Assembly (NCBI RefSeq): GCF_000696185.1 | Contig: NZ_KK853997.1 | Span: forward strand, 3,650,569-3,714,568 | Source of the DNA: Kitasatospora cheerisanensis KCTC 2395 | Lineage (GTDB): Bacteria > Actinomycetota > Actinomycetes > Streptomycetales > Streptomycetaceae | Direction of reading: 5' to 3' | Length of the DNA stretch: 64,000 bases | Shown: piece after piece, positions 28,599 to 36,510 of the stretch | Position numbering within the stretch: position 1 is the stretch's first letter | Layout: each line of letters starts with the position of its first letter | Program-made: the position numbers and the translations under genes | Notes under the pieces: model-generated | Database searches by the model: none | Told to the model about the DNA's origin: nothing | What the model saw: only the letters and a program-made list of their open reading frames with translations

Positions 28599-28971
28599 GT
28601 GACAGGACCCCTTCCGTGGCTTTCCAGAATAACACGCTTTTCGGCTGACCCGAAGGGCGTTTTCGCAGGTCAGGGCCGGTACCAGGGCTTGACAACCACC
28701 CCCGTCGCGTGCTGCGACCGGTGTTCGAGGAGGGCTTCTCGCAGGTCGGAGGCGGTCTGACCTGGGCAACGAAACCTCTGGTCACACTCCCGAAACCATG
28801 GTTGGATCTTGAGTTTTTACCTCCGACTCGCCGAGCGCCCCGGATCGTGATCGGACCGCGACACGGGGCCACCCCGTGATAGCCGGATATGTGTGGTCGG
28901 TAGTGTGGCCCTCGACCACCGACCGTGATCCCTCTTCCGTGGATCGTCCCCTCCAAGGAGAAGTCGCCGCC
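28599..28971. other. Divergent intergenic region carD / lipoprotein gene
   Basis: About 370 bases hold the divergent promoters. On the minus strand TATTCT lies about 35 bases before the carD start and is a candidate -10. On the plus strand I see a TTGACA (28689-28694) without a good -10 partner. The lipoprotein ribosome site AAGGAG is at 28955-28960. I see no gene. Confidence 0.4.
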
Positions 28972-29616
28972 GTGAGCCGGAGCCTTCGACGCGGCGCTGC
29001 CGCCGCCCTCGTCCTCGCCGCGATCGTGCCGCTGTCCGCCTGTGCGGCCGGCAACGATGCCGACACGCTGCAGATCAAGCCGGACAACGCGGCGACCTCG
29101 ATCGGCAACGAGGTCAAGCTCAACAACATCGTCGTGGTCGCCCCGGAGGGCTCGGCCGGCGAGTACTCGGGTCCGGTGGCCGTCACCGCGAACATCGCCA
29201 ACACCGCGCCGAAGGACGACCTGGTGCTGACCTCGGTCAAGGTCGGCGGCACCGCCGCCACGCTGACCGACGAGAACGGCGCGAAGGTCTCCGAGATCAC
29301 CATCAAGGCCGGCCAGTCGGTGCTGCTGGGCGGTAAGGAGGGCGCGGCCGGCGCCCAGGTGTCCGGCGCGAAGCTGTCGGTCGGCGGCTACGCCGACACC
29401 ACCTTCACCTTCAAGACCGCCGGCGAGGTCTCCACCCCCGCCAACGTGCAGCCGGCCGCCGGCCTGTACCAGGGCTTCGGCCCGCAGGCGAAGGCCGCCA
29501 CCTCGCCGACCGCCGGCGCCACCTCCTCCCCGGGCGCCTCCTCGCCGTCGCCGGGCGCCGCGACCGGCTCGCCGAGCGCCCCGGCCTCCGGCAGCCCGTC
29601 GGCTTCCGCTCACTGA
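28972..29616 (+). CDS. Secreted lipoprotein, function unknown
   Basis: This 214-residue protein has a basic N terminus (SRSLRRG), a hydrophobic core and lipobox LSAC, with the lipidated Cys near residue 24. A mature domain of about 120 residues looks like an immunoglobulin-like/DUF4352-type beta sandwich (VKLNNIVVVAPEG, VAVTANIANTAPKDDLVLTSVKVGG). A Pro/Ser/Ala/Gly-rich tail ends the protein. GTG 28972 follows AAGGAG. It is convergent with phoP across a long palindrome. Its place beside phoP suggests, but does not show, a cell-envelope role in phosphate response. Confidence 0.82.
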   Translation: MSRSLRRGAAAALVLAAIVPLSACAAGNDADTLQIKPDNAATSIGNEVKLNNIVVVAPEGSAGEYSGPVAVTANIANTAPKDDLVLTSVKVGGTAATLTDENGAKVSEITIKAGQSVLLGGKEGAAGAQVSGAKLSVGGYADTTFTFKTAGEVSTPANVQPAAGLYQGFGPQAKAATSPTAGATSSPGASSPSPGAATGSPSAPASGSPSASAH

Positions 29617-29676
29617 CCGCGGAACACCGCGAAGGGGCCCCGCCGCGGCGGGGCCCCTTCGCGGTGTTCCGCGGTC
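29615..29676. terminator. 62-bp perfect palindrome, bidirectional terminator
   Basis: The segment 29615-29645 is perfectly complementary to 29646-29676, with no spacer. Its G+C-rich halves could form a 31-bp stem on either transcript. It begins at the lipoprotein stop codon and ends 23 bases before the phoP stop, so it can terminate both convergent genes. Confidence 0.92.
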
Positions 29677-29699
29677 GTGCCGGTCGGTCCGGGCGCGGT

Positions 29700-30392
29700 T
29701 TACGGCTCGAACTTGTAGCCCAGGCCGCGGACGGTGACCAGGTAGCGCGGCGCGCCCGGGTCGGGCTCGATCTTCGCCCGCAGGCGCTTGACGTGGACGT
29801 CCAGGGTCTTGGTGTCGCCCACGTAGTCGGCGCCCCAGACCCGGTCGATCAGCTGCATCCGGGTGAGCACCCGGCCGGCGTTGCGCAGCAGCATCTCCAG
29901 CAGGTCGAACTCCTTGAGCGGCAGGTCGACCTTGCCGCCGTCCACCGTCACCACGTGCCGGTCGACGTCCATCCGGACCGGGCCGGCCTCCAGCGCGCCG
30001 GGAGCGGCGGCGCCGTCGCCGTTCGCGTCCTCGCCGCGGCGGCGGAGCACCGCGCGGATCCGGGCGACCAGCTCGCGGGTGGAGTACGGCTTGGTCACGT
30101 AGTCGTCGGCTCCTATCTCCAGCCCGACGACCTTGTCGATCTCGCTGTCCTTGGCGGTGACCATGATCACCGGGACGTTGGACCGGACTCGCAGCTGGCG
30201 GCAGACCTCGGTGCCGGGCAGGCCGGGCAGCATCAGGTCGAGCAGGACGAGGTCGGCTCCGTTGCGCTCGAACTGCTCCAGCGCGTCGGGCCCGGTGGCG
30301 GCGACCGCCACCTCGAAGCCCTCCTTGCGGAGCATGTACGACAGGGCGTCGCTGAACGACTCCTCGTCCTCGACCACCAGTACACGGGTCAC
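29700..30392 (-). CDS. phoP: Phosphate response regulator PhoP (OmpR family)
   Basis: A 230-residue response regulator: receiver domain with acidic pocket VVEDEE, phospho-acceptor Asp52 (LVLLDLMLPG), VTAKDS and Lys in YVTKPY. The C-terminal OmpR winged helix contains VDLPLKEFDLLEMLLRNAGRVLTRMQLIDRVWG and TKTLDVHVKRLRAKIE. It is encoded downstream of the sensor kinase, with a four-base overlap, and divergent from phoU. That is the arrangement of the streptomycete PhoR-PhoP system controlling phosphate scavenging and antibiotic production. GTG 30392 has GGAGG upstream. The regulon cannot be read from this window except for the nearby PHO-box candidate. Confidence 0.95.
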   Translation of the reverse strand: MTRVLVVEDEESFSDALSYMLRKEGFEVAVAATGPDALEQFERNGADLVLLDLMLPGLPGTEVCRQLRVRSNVPVIMVTAKDSEIDKVVGLEIGADDYVTKPYSTRELVARIRAVLRRRGEDANGDGAAAPGALEAGPVRMDVDRHVVTVDGGKVDLPLKEFDLLEMLLRNAGRVLTRMQLIDRVWGADYVGDTKTLDVHVKRLRAKIEPDPGAPRYLVTVRGLGYKFEP

Positions 30393-31645
30393 GATCGGGC
30401 CTCCGGGGCAGGAAGTGTGGGTGCTGCTGAGGATGCGCGGTCCTCGACCGGGGCCTGCCCGGCGGGGAGCCGCAGTGTGAAGGTGGAGCCCTGGCCCTCG
30501 ACGCTCCACACCGACACGGTGCCGCGGTGCGAGGCGGCGACGTGCTTGACGATGGACAGGCCGAGGCCGGTGCCACCGGTGAGGCGGGAGCGGGCGGGGT
30601 CCACCCGGTAGAAGCGTTCGAAGATCCGCTCGCGGTCCTTCTCCGAGATGCCGATGCCCTGGTCGGTCACCGAGATCTCGATCAGTTCGCCGTCCGCCTC
30701 GCCCAGCGCCGCGGCGCTGGAGATCCGGCGGGTGGCGATCGCCACCCTGGTGCGCGGCGGGCTGTAGTTCACCGCGTTCTCCACCAGGTTGCCGAGTGCG
30801 GCGGCCAGTTGGCCGCGGTTGCCGACCAGGTACAGGCCGGTGGTGCCGCCGGCCGCGATGACGATCTGCTTGGCGGCGGCGGTCTGCCGGCAGCGGTCGA
30901 TCGCCTCGGCGATCAGCTCGTCCACCGCGACCGGCTCGGGGTCGACCTTCAGCTGGTCGTCCTGGACCCGGGAGAGGTCGATGATCTCCTGGACCAGGCT
31001 GGCCAGCCGGGTGGCCTCGACCTGCATCCGGCCGGCGAAGCGCTGCACCGCCTCCGGGTCGTCGGAGGCGTCGGCGACCGCCTCGGACAGCAGTGAGAGC
31101 GCGCCGACCGGGGTCTTCAGCTCGTGCGAGACGTTGGCCACGAAGTCGCGGCGGATCGCCTCGATCCGGCGGCGCTCGGTGCGGTCCTCGACCAGCACGA
31201 GCACCAGCCGGGAGCCCAGCGGGGCGACCCGGACCGAGACCGCCAGCGGTTCGGCGGCCCGGGCGGGGACGCCGGGGCGGGTGAGCTCCAGCTCGATCTG
31301 CCGGATCTCGCCGTCCCGCCGGGTGCTGCGGGCCAGCGCGAGCATCTGGTCCACGGCCACCTTGCCGCCGCGGACCAGGCCCATCGCGTAGGCGGCGGAG
31401 GAGGCCTTGACCACCTCGTCGCCGTCGCCGAGCACGATCGCGCAGGAGCGCAGCACCGAGAGCACGGTGTCCACGCCGGGCGGCAGGGCCGGCTCCTGAG
31501 GGGGTTCCGGCCCCGGGTTCCTGCCGCTGCTGCCGTTCGCCCGGCCCTGCTCGCGCTCGCTCCAACGGAAGGCGATGGAGGCGGTGAGGCCGACGCCGAG
31601 CCCGGCTATGGCGCAGGCAGCGGCGGCGGCCACGTTCACGTCCAT
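30389..31645 (-). CDS. phoR: Phosphate sensor histidine kinase PhoR
   Basis: A 418-residue kinase with one N-terminal membrane helix (VAAAAACAIAGLGVGLTASIAF), a PAS-like region (about 60-155) and a HisKA domain with His174 in NVSHELKTPVGAL. The HATPase domain carries an N box (LGNLVENAVNYSPP), G1 (VTDQGIGISEKD), the F box (IFERFYRVD) and G2 (GGTGLGLSIVKHVA). ATG 31645 gives an N terminus typical of actinobacterial PhoR/SenX3 proteins; longer upstream frames lack a membrane segment. Its stop overlaps the phoP start (GTGA). It detects phosphate limitation, probably through the Pst/PhoU system. PhoU is encoded divergently. Confidence 0.94.
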   Translation of the reverse strand: MDVNVAAAAACAIAGLGVGLTASIAFRWSEREQGRANGSSGRNPGPEPPQEPALPPGVDTVLSVLRSCAIVLGDGDEVVKASSAAYAMGLVRGGKVAVDQMLALARSTRRDGEIRQIELELTRPGVPARAAEPLAVSVRVAPLGSRLVLVLVEDRTERRRIEAIRRDFVANVSHELKTPVGALSLLSEAVADASDDPEAVQRFAGRMQVEATRLASLVQEIIDLSRVQDDQLKVDPEPVAVDELIAEAIDRCRQTAAAKQIVIAAGGTTGLYLVGNRGQLAAALGNLVENAVNYSPPRTRVAIATRRISSAAALGEADGELIEISVTDQGIGISEKDRERIFERFYRVDPARSRLTGGTGLGLSIVKHVAASHRGTVSVWSVEGQGSTFTLRLPAGQAPVEDRASSAAPTLPAPEARS

Positions 31646-31719
31646 GCCTGCCAGCGTAAATGGTGGGCGGGCGCGCTCCGTAAGGGTGCGATCAAGGCAT
31701 CGGCCGGGCGTTGCCGAGA

Positions 31720-31752
31720 ATTCACCTCCACGATGCTGCCGATTCACCGCTG
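31720..31752 (+). promoter_or_regulatory. Candidate PHO box in the phoR-phoU intergenic region
   Basis: Two copies of ATTCACC start exactly 22 bases apart (31720 and 31742), framing three 11-base units, the spacing of PhoP direct repeat units (consensus near GTTCACC). The middle unit is degenerate. PhoP is known to autoregulate this intergenic region in S. coelicolor, so the location supports the reading. Confidence 0.6.
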
Positions 31753-31935
31753 AGGCCGCAGGGGGTCGCCCGAACGGATCAGTGTGGGCGGTGCAAGCCC
31801 GTGTGGGCGGTGGCGCGGCTACCATTCGCGCCACCAGCAGCGGCCGTCCGTACGGTCGGCCCCGCGTCGGGCCGCCCGGTGCGGGGCGTCCGGTCGGCAC
31901 CGCCACCGACACCGGTACTGGAGGAGAAGAGCGCA

Positions 31936-32610
31936 ATGCGCGACGCGTACCACGAGGAACTCGACTCGATCAGCGACGGCCTGGTCGAGATGGCCCGCCT
32001 GGTCGGCTCGGCGATGGGACGGGCCACCACCGCACTGCTGGACGCGGACCTGGAGCTGGCGGAGAGCGTGATCGCCGCCGACGAGAAGATCAACAACCTG
32101 CACCACGACCTGGAGAACCGGGCCATCGACCTGCTGGCCCGCCAGCAGCCGGTCGCCACCGACCTGCGGATCGTGGTCACCTCGCTGCGGATGAGCGCGG
32201 ACCTGGAGCGCTGCGGCGACCTGGCCCGGCACGTCGCCAAGGTGGCGCGACTGCGCTACCCGGAGACCGCCGTCCCGGGCGACCTGCACGCGATCGTGCT
32301 GGAGATGGGGCAGCTCGCGCAGCGCCTGGTGGCCAAGGCCGGCCTGGTGATCGCCACCAAGGACGTGGACAAGGCGCTGGAGCTGGAGGCGGACGACGAC
32401 GCGATCGACGCACTGCACCGCGAGCTGTTCTCGCACCTGCTGGACGACCGCTGGCACCACGGCATCGAGACCGCAGTGGACGTCACCCTGGTCGGCCGCT
32501 ACTACGAGCGCTTCGCGGACCACGCGGTCTCGGTCGCCAAGCGCGTGGTGTTCCTGGTCACCGGCGAGCACGTGGACGAGTTCATGGCCACGGCGGAGAC
32601 GGCCGAGTAG
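31936..32610 (+). CDS. phoU: Phosphate signalling protein PhoU
   Basis: A 224-residue all-helical protein with the two three-helix PhoU repeats: MRDAYHEELDSISDGLVEMARLVGSAM at the start, ATDLRIVVTSLRMSADLERCGDLARHVAKVA in the first repeat, and VGRYYERFADHAVSVAKRVVFLVTGE in the second, including the E/DxxxD metal-binding pattern. It negatively controls the phosphate sensor kinase when phosphate is plentiful. ATG 31936 follows GGAGGAGA. Divergent promoter sequence shared with phoR contains the PHO-box candidate. Confidence 0.95.
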   Translation: MRDAYHEELDSISDGLVEMARLVGSAMGRATTALLDADLELAESVIAADEKINNLHHDLENRAIDLLARQQPVATDLRIVVTSLRMSADLERCGDLARHVAKVARLRYPETAVPGDLHAIVLEMGQLAQRLVAKAGLVIATKDVDKALELEADDDAIDALHRELFSHLLDDRWHHGIETAVDVTLVGRYYERFADHAVSVAKRVVFLVTGEHVDEFMATAETAE

Positions 32611-32760
32611 CCGTCCGGACAGCGGCCGCCGGGGGCGCATTCGGCGCGAACCGACCGCCCCCGCGCGCCCGTTGACGCATCGTCACAACGGGGCTTCACT
32701 CGAAGGGACGGGCGTCCACCGGGCTGTCCGGCTCCGCCCGGACGAGGAGGCTGCAGCGCG

Positions 32761-32943
32761 ATGAAGACCACGACCGGCACGTCCACCACTCCCCCGCCGA
32801 GCCCGCTCGCTCCGGTAGCGGCGAAGCTGCTGCCGGTCCTCGCGGCGGGCTGCGGCTGCGGTCCGGGCTGCGGCTGCGGCTGCCAGTCGGGCTCGCCCTG
32901 CCAGTGCGGCGGCGCGACCGGCTCCTGCTGCGGCGGCCACTGA
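32761..32943 (+). CDS. Small Cys-rich protein (metallothionein-like)
   Basis: This 60-residue protein has a Thr/Pro-rich N terminus and a C-terminal half with nine Cys in CGC, CQC and CC patterns (GCGCGPGCGCGCQSG, PCQCGG, SCCGGH). The Cys spacing suggests metal binding as in metallothioneins, though no family match can be proved by eye. GAGGAGG lies about nine bases upstream of ATG. It follows phoU on the same strand after 150 bases and may share phosphate control, but I see no PHO box directly upstream. Confidence 0.75.
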   Translation: MKTTTGTSTTPPPSPLAPVAAKLLPVLAAGCGCGPGCGCGCQSGSPCQCGGATGSCCGGH

Positions 32944-32998
32944 CGGTACGGCGGGGCCGGGCACCCGGAGGGGTGCCCGGCCCTTGTCGTGCGGTGCG

Positions 32999-33586
32999 TC
33001 AGAAGGTGACGTCCATGCACTGGTAGAACGCGTTGCCGGTGTCGGCGATGTCCCAGACCGCCAGGATCACCTGGTGGCCGGTCAGGCCGGAGGGCAGCGT
33101 CGCGGTGTGGCTGAGCGTGGCCGGGGGCTGCTTGCCGCCCATCGGCACGGTCAGGAACGGGGTCGGGTTCAGGTTGGCCCGGGTGAGCTTGGTGGTGGCG
33201 TCGTAGCCGGGCTTGGTGAGGAAGTACCGGAACGAGGTGGTGGCGTGCCGCGCCTCGATGCTCCAGGTCAGGGTGAGCTGCTGACCGGCCGTCACCTTGG
33301 TGGTCGGCCAGGCGCCGCTGCGGGGGTCGTCCAGCGGGGCCCAGCGGGCGTCGCCGCCCGCGCACAGGGTGCCGTCGGCCGGGCCCTGGGCCGGGAAGCC
33401 CTTCGGGCCCTCGACGCTCTGCGGCTCCCACTGGATCTGGCCGCACTTCTTCACCACGCCCGCGCCGCACAGGCCGGCCCGGCTCGGCGGGGTGGTGATG
33501 TACCCGTGCGAGCTGGCGGGGATCGCCGTCGCCAGGGTCGCCGCGGCGGCCGCGATGCCGACCGCCAGGATGTTGCGCTTGCGCAT
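32999..33586 (-). CDS. AA10 lytic polysaccharide monooxygenase (CBM33)
   Basis: A secreted copper enzyme of 195 residues that oxidatively cleaves chitin or cellulose. The signal peptide (MRKRNILAVGIAAAAATLATAIPASS) ends directly before His27, which becomes the mature N terminus (HGYITTPPSR). His114 in IEARHATTSFRYF is the second histidine-brace ligand. There is no extra binding module. The chitin/cellulose specificity cannot be decided from sequence alone. ATG 33586 follows GGAGGAG. Two TGGTCTGAACCA elements upstream resemble the chitin-induction repeats of streptomycete chitinase promoters, favouring a chitin role. Confidence 0.93.
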   Translation of the reverse strand: MRKRNILAVGIAAAAATLATAIPASSHGYITTPPSRAGLCGAGVVKKCGQIQWEPQSVEGPKGFPAQGPADGTLCAGGDARWAPLDDPRSGAWPTTKVTAGQQLTLTWSIEARHATTSFRYFLTKPGYDATTKLTRANLNPTPFLTVPMGGKQPPATLSHTATLPSGLTGHQVILAVWDIADTGNAFYQCMDVTF

Positions 33587-33713
33587 GGTGCTCCTCCGTG
33601 GGGGTGGATGGAGTACATGCGCGGGCACGCGCGGGCCGCGTGGGGGCGGCCTTGAGTGTCATGCCCGCGCCGACATTGCCCTCACGCTAGAAGCCCGCGG
33701 CGACCCCCGTCAA

Positions 33714-33744
33714 TGGTCTGAACCATTCTTCGTGGTCTGAACCA
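33714..33744. promoter_or_regulatory. Two 12-bp direct repeats upstream of the LPMO gene (chitin-type operators)
   Basis: TGGTCTGAACCA occurs at 33714-33725 and again at 33733-33744, identical and 19 bases apart. Each differs at two central positions from the DasR core TGGTCTAGACCA and resembles the paired 12-bp repeats of streptomycete chitinase promoters. They lie 128-158 bases before the LPMO start. Confidence 0.65.
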
Positions 33745-33789
33745 CTCCGTCCCGCCCGCCGATTGACGCCCCGTCACCCGGACACGGAA

Positions 33790-33832
33790 CAGCCCCCTGG
33801 GCCGGGGCACCGTTGCGCCGGACAGGGGGCTG
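33790..33832 (-). terminator. Hairpin after gpm
   Basis: CAGCCCCCTG (33790-33799) pairs perfectly with CAGGGGGCTG (33823-33832) across a 23-base loop that is itself partly self-complementary. It lies just after the gpm stop on the minus strand. Confidence 0.6.
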
Positions 33833-33847
33833 AGGGGACGTGGAGCG

Positions 33848-34606
33848 TTACTTCTTGCCCTGGTTCTTGACCGCCTCGATCGCGGCGGCGGCGGCCTCCG
33901 GGTCGAGGTAGCGGCCACCGGGGTTGACCGGCTTGAAGTCGGCGTCGAGCTCGTAGACGAGCGGGATGCCGGTGGGGATGTTGAGGCCGGCGATGGCCTC
34001 GTCGGAGATGCCGTCGAGGTGCTTGACCAGGGCGCGCAGGCTGTTGCCGTGGGCGGTGACCAGGACGGTCTTGCCGGCCGCGAGGTCCGGGACGATGGCG
34101 TCGTACCAGTACGGGAGCATCCGCTCGACGACGTCCTTGAGGCACTCGGTGCGCGGGCGCAGCTCGGACGGGATCTCCGCGTAGCGGGCGTCGCCGGCCT
34201 GCGAGTACTCGGCGTCGTCGGCGAGGGCCGGCGGCGGGGTGTCGTAGGAGCGGCGCCAGAGCTGGAACTGCTCCTCGCCGAACTCGGCCAGGGTCTGGGC
34301 CTTGTCCTTGCCCTGCAGGGCGCCGTAGTGGCGCTCGTTCAGGCGCCAGCTGCGGCGGACCGGGATCCAGTGGCGGTCGGCCTTGTCCAGGGCGATCTGC
34401 GAGGTGCGGATGGCGCGGCGCAGCAGCGAGGTGTGCAGCACGTCCGGCAGCAGGCCCTCGGCGAGCAGCAGTTCGCCGCCGCGGGCGGCCTCCTTCTCGC
34501 CCTTCTCGTTGAGGTCGACGTCGACCCATCCGGTGAAGAGGTTCTTCTGGTTCCACTGGCTCTCGCCGTGACGGAGCAGGATCAAGCGGTAGGTCGTGTC
34601 AGCCAT
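33848..34606 (-). CDS. gpmA: 2,3-bisphosphoglycerate-dependent phosphoglycerate mutase
   Basis: Glycolytic/gluconeogenic mutase interconverting 3- and 2-phosphoglycerate. The 252-residue protein begins with the catalytic [21 protein letters not shown]. It also has [34 protein letters not shown] and the second catalytic His in [19 protein letters not shown]. All are intact. ATG 34606 starts MADTTYR. It is divergent from the MFS gene. Confidence 0.95.
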   Translation of the reverse strand: MADTTYRLILLRHGESQWNQKNLFTGWVDVDLNEKGEKEAARGGELLLAEGLLPDVLHTSLLRRAIRTSQIALDKADRHWIPVRRSWRLNERHYGALQGKDKAQTLAEFGEEQFQLWRRSYDTPPPALADDAEYSQAGDARYAEIPSELRPRTECLKDVVERMLPYWYDAIVPDLAAGKTVLVTAHGNSLRALVKHLDGISDEAIAGLNIPTGIPLVYELDADFKPVNPGGRYLDPEAAAAAIEAVKNQGKK

Positions 34607-34716
34607 GGGGCCAGCTTAGTGGAGGGGGAAATTCGATGGCCGGGCCGTCCACGCCGGATGTAATGTACGCAAAGCGTCTTTGCCCATTACCGATCTGCCG
34701 TCCCCGGGGAGCCCTC

Positions 34717-35991
34717 ATGCCCGTCTCCGCCCGTCTGGTGAACGAAGTGCGCAGGGCGGCGGGCGGGCTGCCGCGCCAGTTCTGGTGGCTGTGGACGTCG
34801 ACCCTGGTGAACCGCCTCGGCGGCTTCGTGGTCACCTTCCTGGCGCTGTACCTGACAGTCGATCGAGGGTACTCCGCGTCCTACGGCGGCCTGGTGGCGG
34901 GTCTGTTCGGTCTCGGCTCGGCGATCGCGGCGGTGGGCGGAGGGGTGCTGACCGACCGGCTCGGGCGGCGGCCCACGCTGCTGGTGGCCCAGTTGTCGAC
35001 GGCGGCGTTCACGGCGGTGCTGGGCTTCGCGGACGGGCAGGTGGCGATCGCGGCGGTCGCGTTCCTGGTGGGCCTGGCGAGCAACGCGTCCCGCCCGGCG
35101 GTCTCCGCGATGATCGCCGACCTGGTGCCGGCCGCGGACCGGGTGCGCGCCTACTCGCTGAACTACTGGGCGGTCAACATCGGCTTCGGCGTCTCCGCCG
35201 CGGTGGCCGGACTGATCGCCGCGAACGGCTACCTGACGCTGTTCCTGCTGGACGCGCTGACCACCGTGCTGTGCGCCGTGCTGGTGTTCGTGAAGGTCCC
35301 CGAGACGCTGGCGAAGGCCGAGGCGGAGGCGGAGGCGGCCGAGGAGCCGACGGAGGCCGCCGTCGGCCTGGGCGCGGTGTTCCGGGACGGCGCGTTCATG
35401 GCGGTGGTCGGCGTGAACCTGCTGCTCGCCCTGGTCTTCCAGCAGGGCCCCACCACGCTGGCGATGGACATGGGCCGGCACGGCATCTCGACCGCCGAGT
35501 ACGGCCTGGTGGCCAGCCTGAACGGGGTACTGATCGTGCTGCTCCAACTGCCGCTGACCCGGCTGCTGGAGGGCCGCAACCGCACCGCCCTGCTGGTGGC
35601 GAGCGCGCTGCTGATCGGCTGGGGCTTCGGCCTGACGGCGGTGGCGGGCACGTCCACCGCCTTCTACGCGCTGTCGGTGGCGGTGTGGACGATCGGCGAG
35701 ATCATCAACGCGCCGACCATGATGGGGCTGGTCGCCGAGCTCTCCCCGGCCCGGGCCCGCGGCCGCTACCAGGGCGTGTACTCGCTGTCCTGGTCGCTGG
35801 CGGCCTTCCTCGGCCCGGCGGCCGGCGGCCTGCTGCTCCAGTACGCGGGCAGCTGGGCGCTCTGGGGCAGCTGCGCCGCCGGCGGGACGCTGGCGGCCGG
35901 CGCGTTCGTGTCGATCGGCCGCCGCCGTCCCGCGCGGGACGCGGCGCCGGACGCCGACCTGGCCGCGGAGCCGGCCGCCGCGACGGCCTGA
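34717..35991 (+). CDS. MFS multidrug-type transporter
   Basis: This 424-residue membrane protein has about twelve hydrophobic segments. The MFS signature between helices 2 and 3 is present (GGGVLTDRLGRRPTLLVAQ), with RVRAYSLNYWAVNIGFGV near helix 5. An acidic loop (ETLAKAEAEAEAAEEPTEA) separates the two halves. It resembles the DHA-type drug exporters often found beside gpm in streptomycetes. The substrate is unknown. ATG 34717 has GGGGAG upstream. Confidence 0.85.
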   Translation: MPVSARLVNEVRRAAGGLPRQFWWLWTSTLVNRLGGFVVTFLALYLTVDRGYSASYGGLVAGLFGLGSAIAAVGGGVLTDRLGRRPTLLVAQLSTAAFTAVLGFADGQVAIAAVAFLVGLASNASRPAVSAMIADLVPAADRVRAYSLNYWAVNIGFGVSAAVAGLIAANGYLTLFLLDALTTVLCAVLVFVKVPETLAKAEAEAEAAEEPTEAAVGLGAVFRDGAFMAVVGVNLLLALVFQQGPTTLAMDMGRHGISTAEYGLVASLNGVLIVLLQLPLTRLLEGRNRTALLVASALLIGWGFGLTAVAGTSTAFYALSVAVWTIGEIINAPTMMGLVAELSPARARGRYQGVYSLSWSLAAFLGPAAGGLLLQYAGSWALWGSCAAGGTLAAGAFVSIGRRRPARDAAPDADLAAEPAAATA

Positions 35992-35998
35992 GGCCGCG

Positions 35999-36478
35999 TC
36001 AGACCACCGCGCCGCCGCTCTCGCTCTGCCGCAGCCGCACCCAGGAGTCGTGGTCGTCCTCGAGGATCCGCTGGTACTCGTCGACCAGCGCCGCCACCCG
36101 GTCCGGCTCCGGGACGGTGTCGCCGTACTCGGCCTTCAGCAGGGTGAGGCGGCGGCGCAGCGAGGCCAGCCGGTGCACGGTGTCGGAGCGCTGGATCCAC
36201 AGCGTCCGGTAGCCGAAGAACGCCGCCCAGGCGGCGAGCACGGTGACCAGCGCGCCGCACACCAGCGCGGCGTCGGCCAGCCGGTCGGCCATCGGCTCGC
36301 CGACCTTGAGGCCGAGCAGCACGGTGACCAGTACGGACAGGCTGACGGTGGCCAGCTGGAGGGTCAGGGCCCGCCGCCGGTCCCAGTCCCGGCGGCGCCG
36401 GCGCTCGGCCAGCTCCGCGCCGAGCTCGGCCTCCAGCCAGGCCAACTTCCTTTGTGCAGCGGCACGTTCGTCGTCCAT
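35999..36478 (-). CDS. SLATT-like (DUF4231-type) two-TM protein
   Basis: A 159-residue protein with a charged helical N terminus (AAAQRKLAWLEAELGAELAERRRRRDWDRRR), two closely spaced membrane helices (about residues 39-59 and 67-88) and a helical cytosolic C terminus (WIQRSDTVHRLASLRRRLTLLKAEYGD...). This layout matches the SLATT family, predicted pore-forming effectors of nucleotide-signalling conflict systems. Here no nucleotide cyclase or SLOG gene is adjacent, so it may be a solitary, housekeeping-type member. The ATG at 36478 has GGGAGGA upstream, inside a hairpin. It is convergent with the MFS gene, separated by seven bases. Confidence 0.65.
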   Translation of the reverse strand: MDDERAAAQRKLAWLEAELGAELAERRRRRDWDRRRALTLQLATVSLSVLVTVLLGLKVGEPMADRLADAALVCGALVTVLAAWAAFFGYRTLWIQRSDTVHRLASLRRRLTLLKAEYGDTVPEPDRVAALVDEYQRILEDDHDSWVRLRQSESGGAVV

Positions 36479-36479
36479 C

Positions 36480-36506
36480 GGTATCCTCCCCGGGCGGGAG
36501 GATACC
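36480..36506 (-). repeat. Inverted repeat covering the ribosome site of the SLATT-like gene
   Basis: GGTATCCTCCC (36480-36490) and GGGAGGATACC (36496-36506) are perfectly complementary with a 5-base loop. On the minus strand the 3' arm contains GGGAGGA, the ribosome site of the downstream gene, while the 5' arm follows the YbjN-gene stop. It could be a terminator or sequester translation. Confidence 0.75.
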
Positions 36507-36510
36507 GGGC

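Noticed and set aside
28687..28720. TTGACA at 28689 as -35 for the lipoprotein gene
   Set aside because: No acceptable -10 hexamer at 16-18 bases, and the gene starts 280 bases further on.
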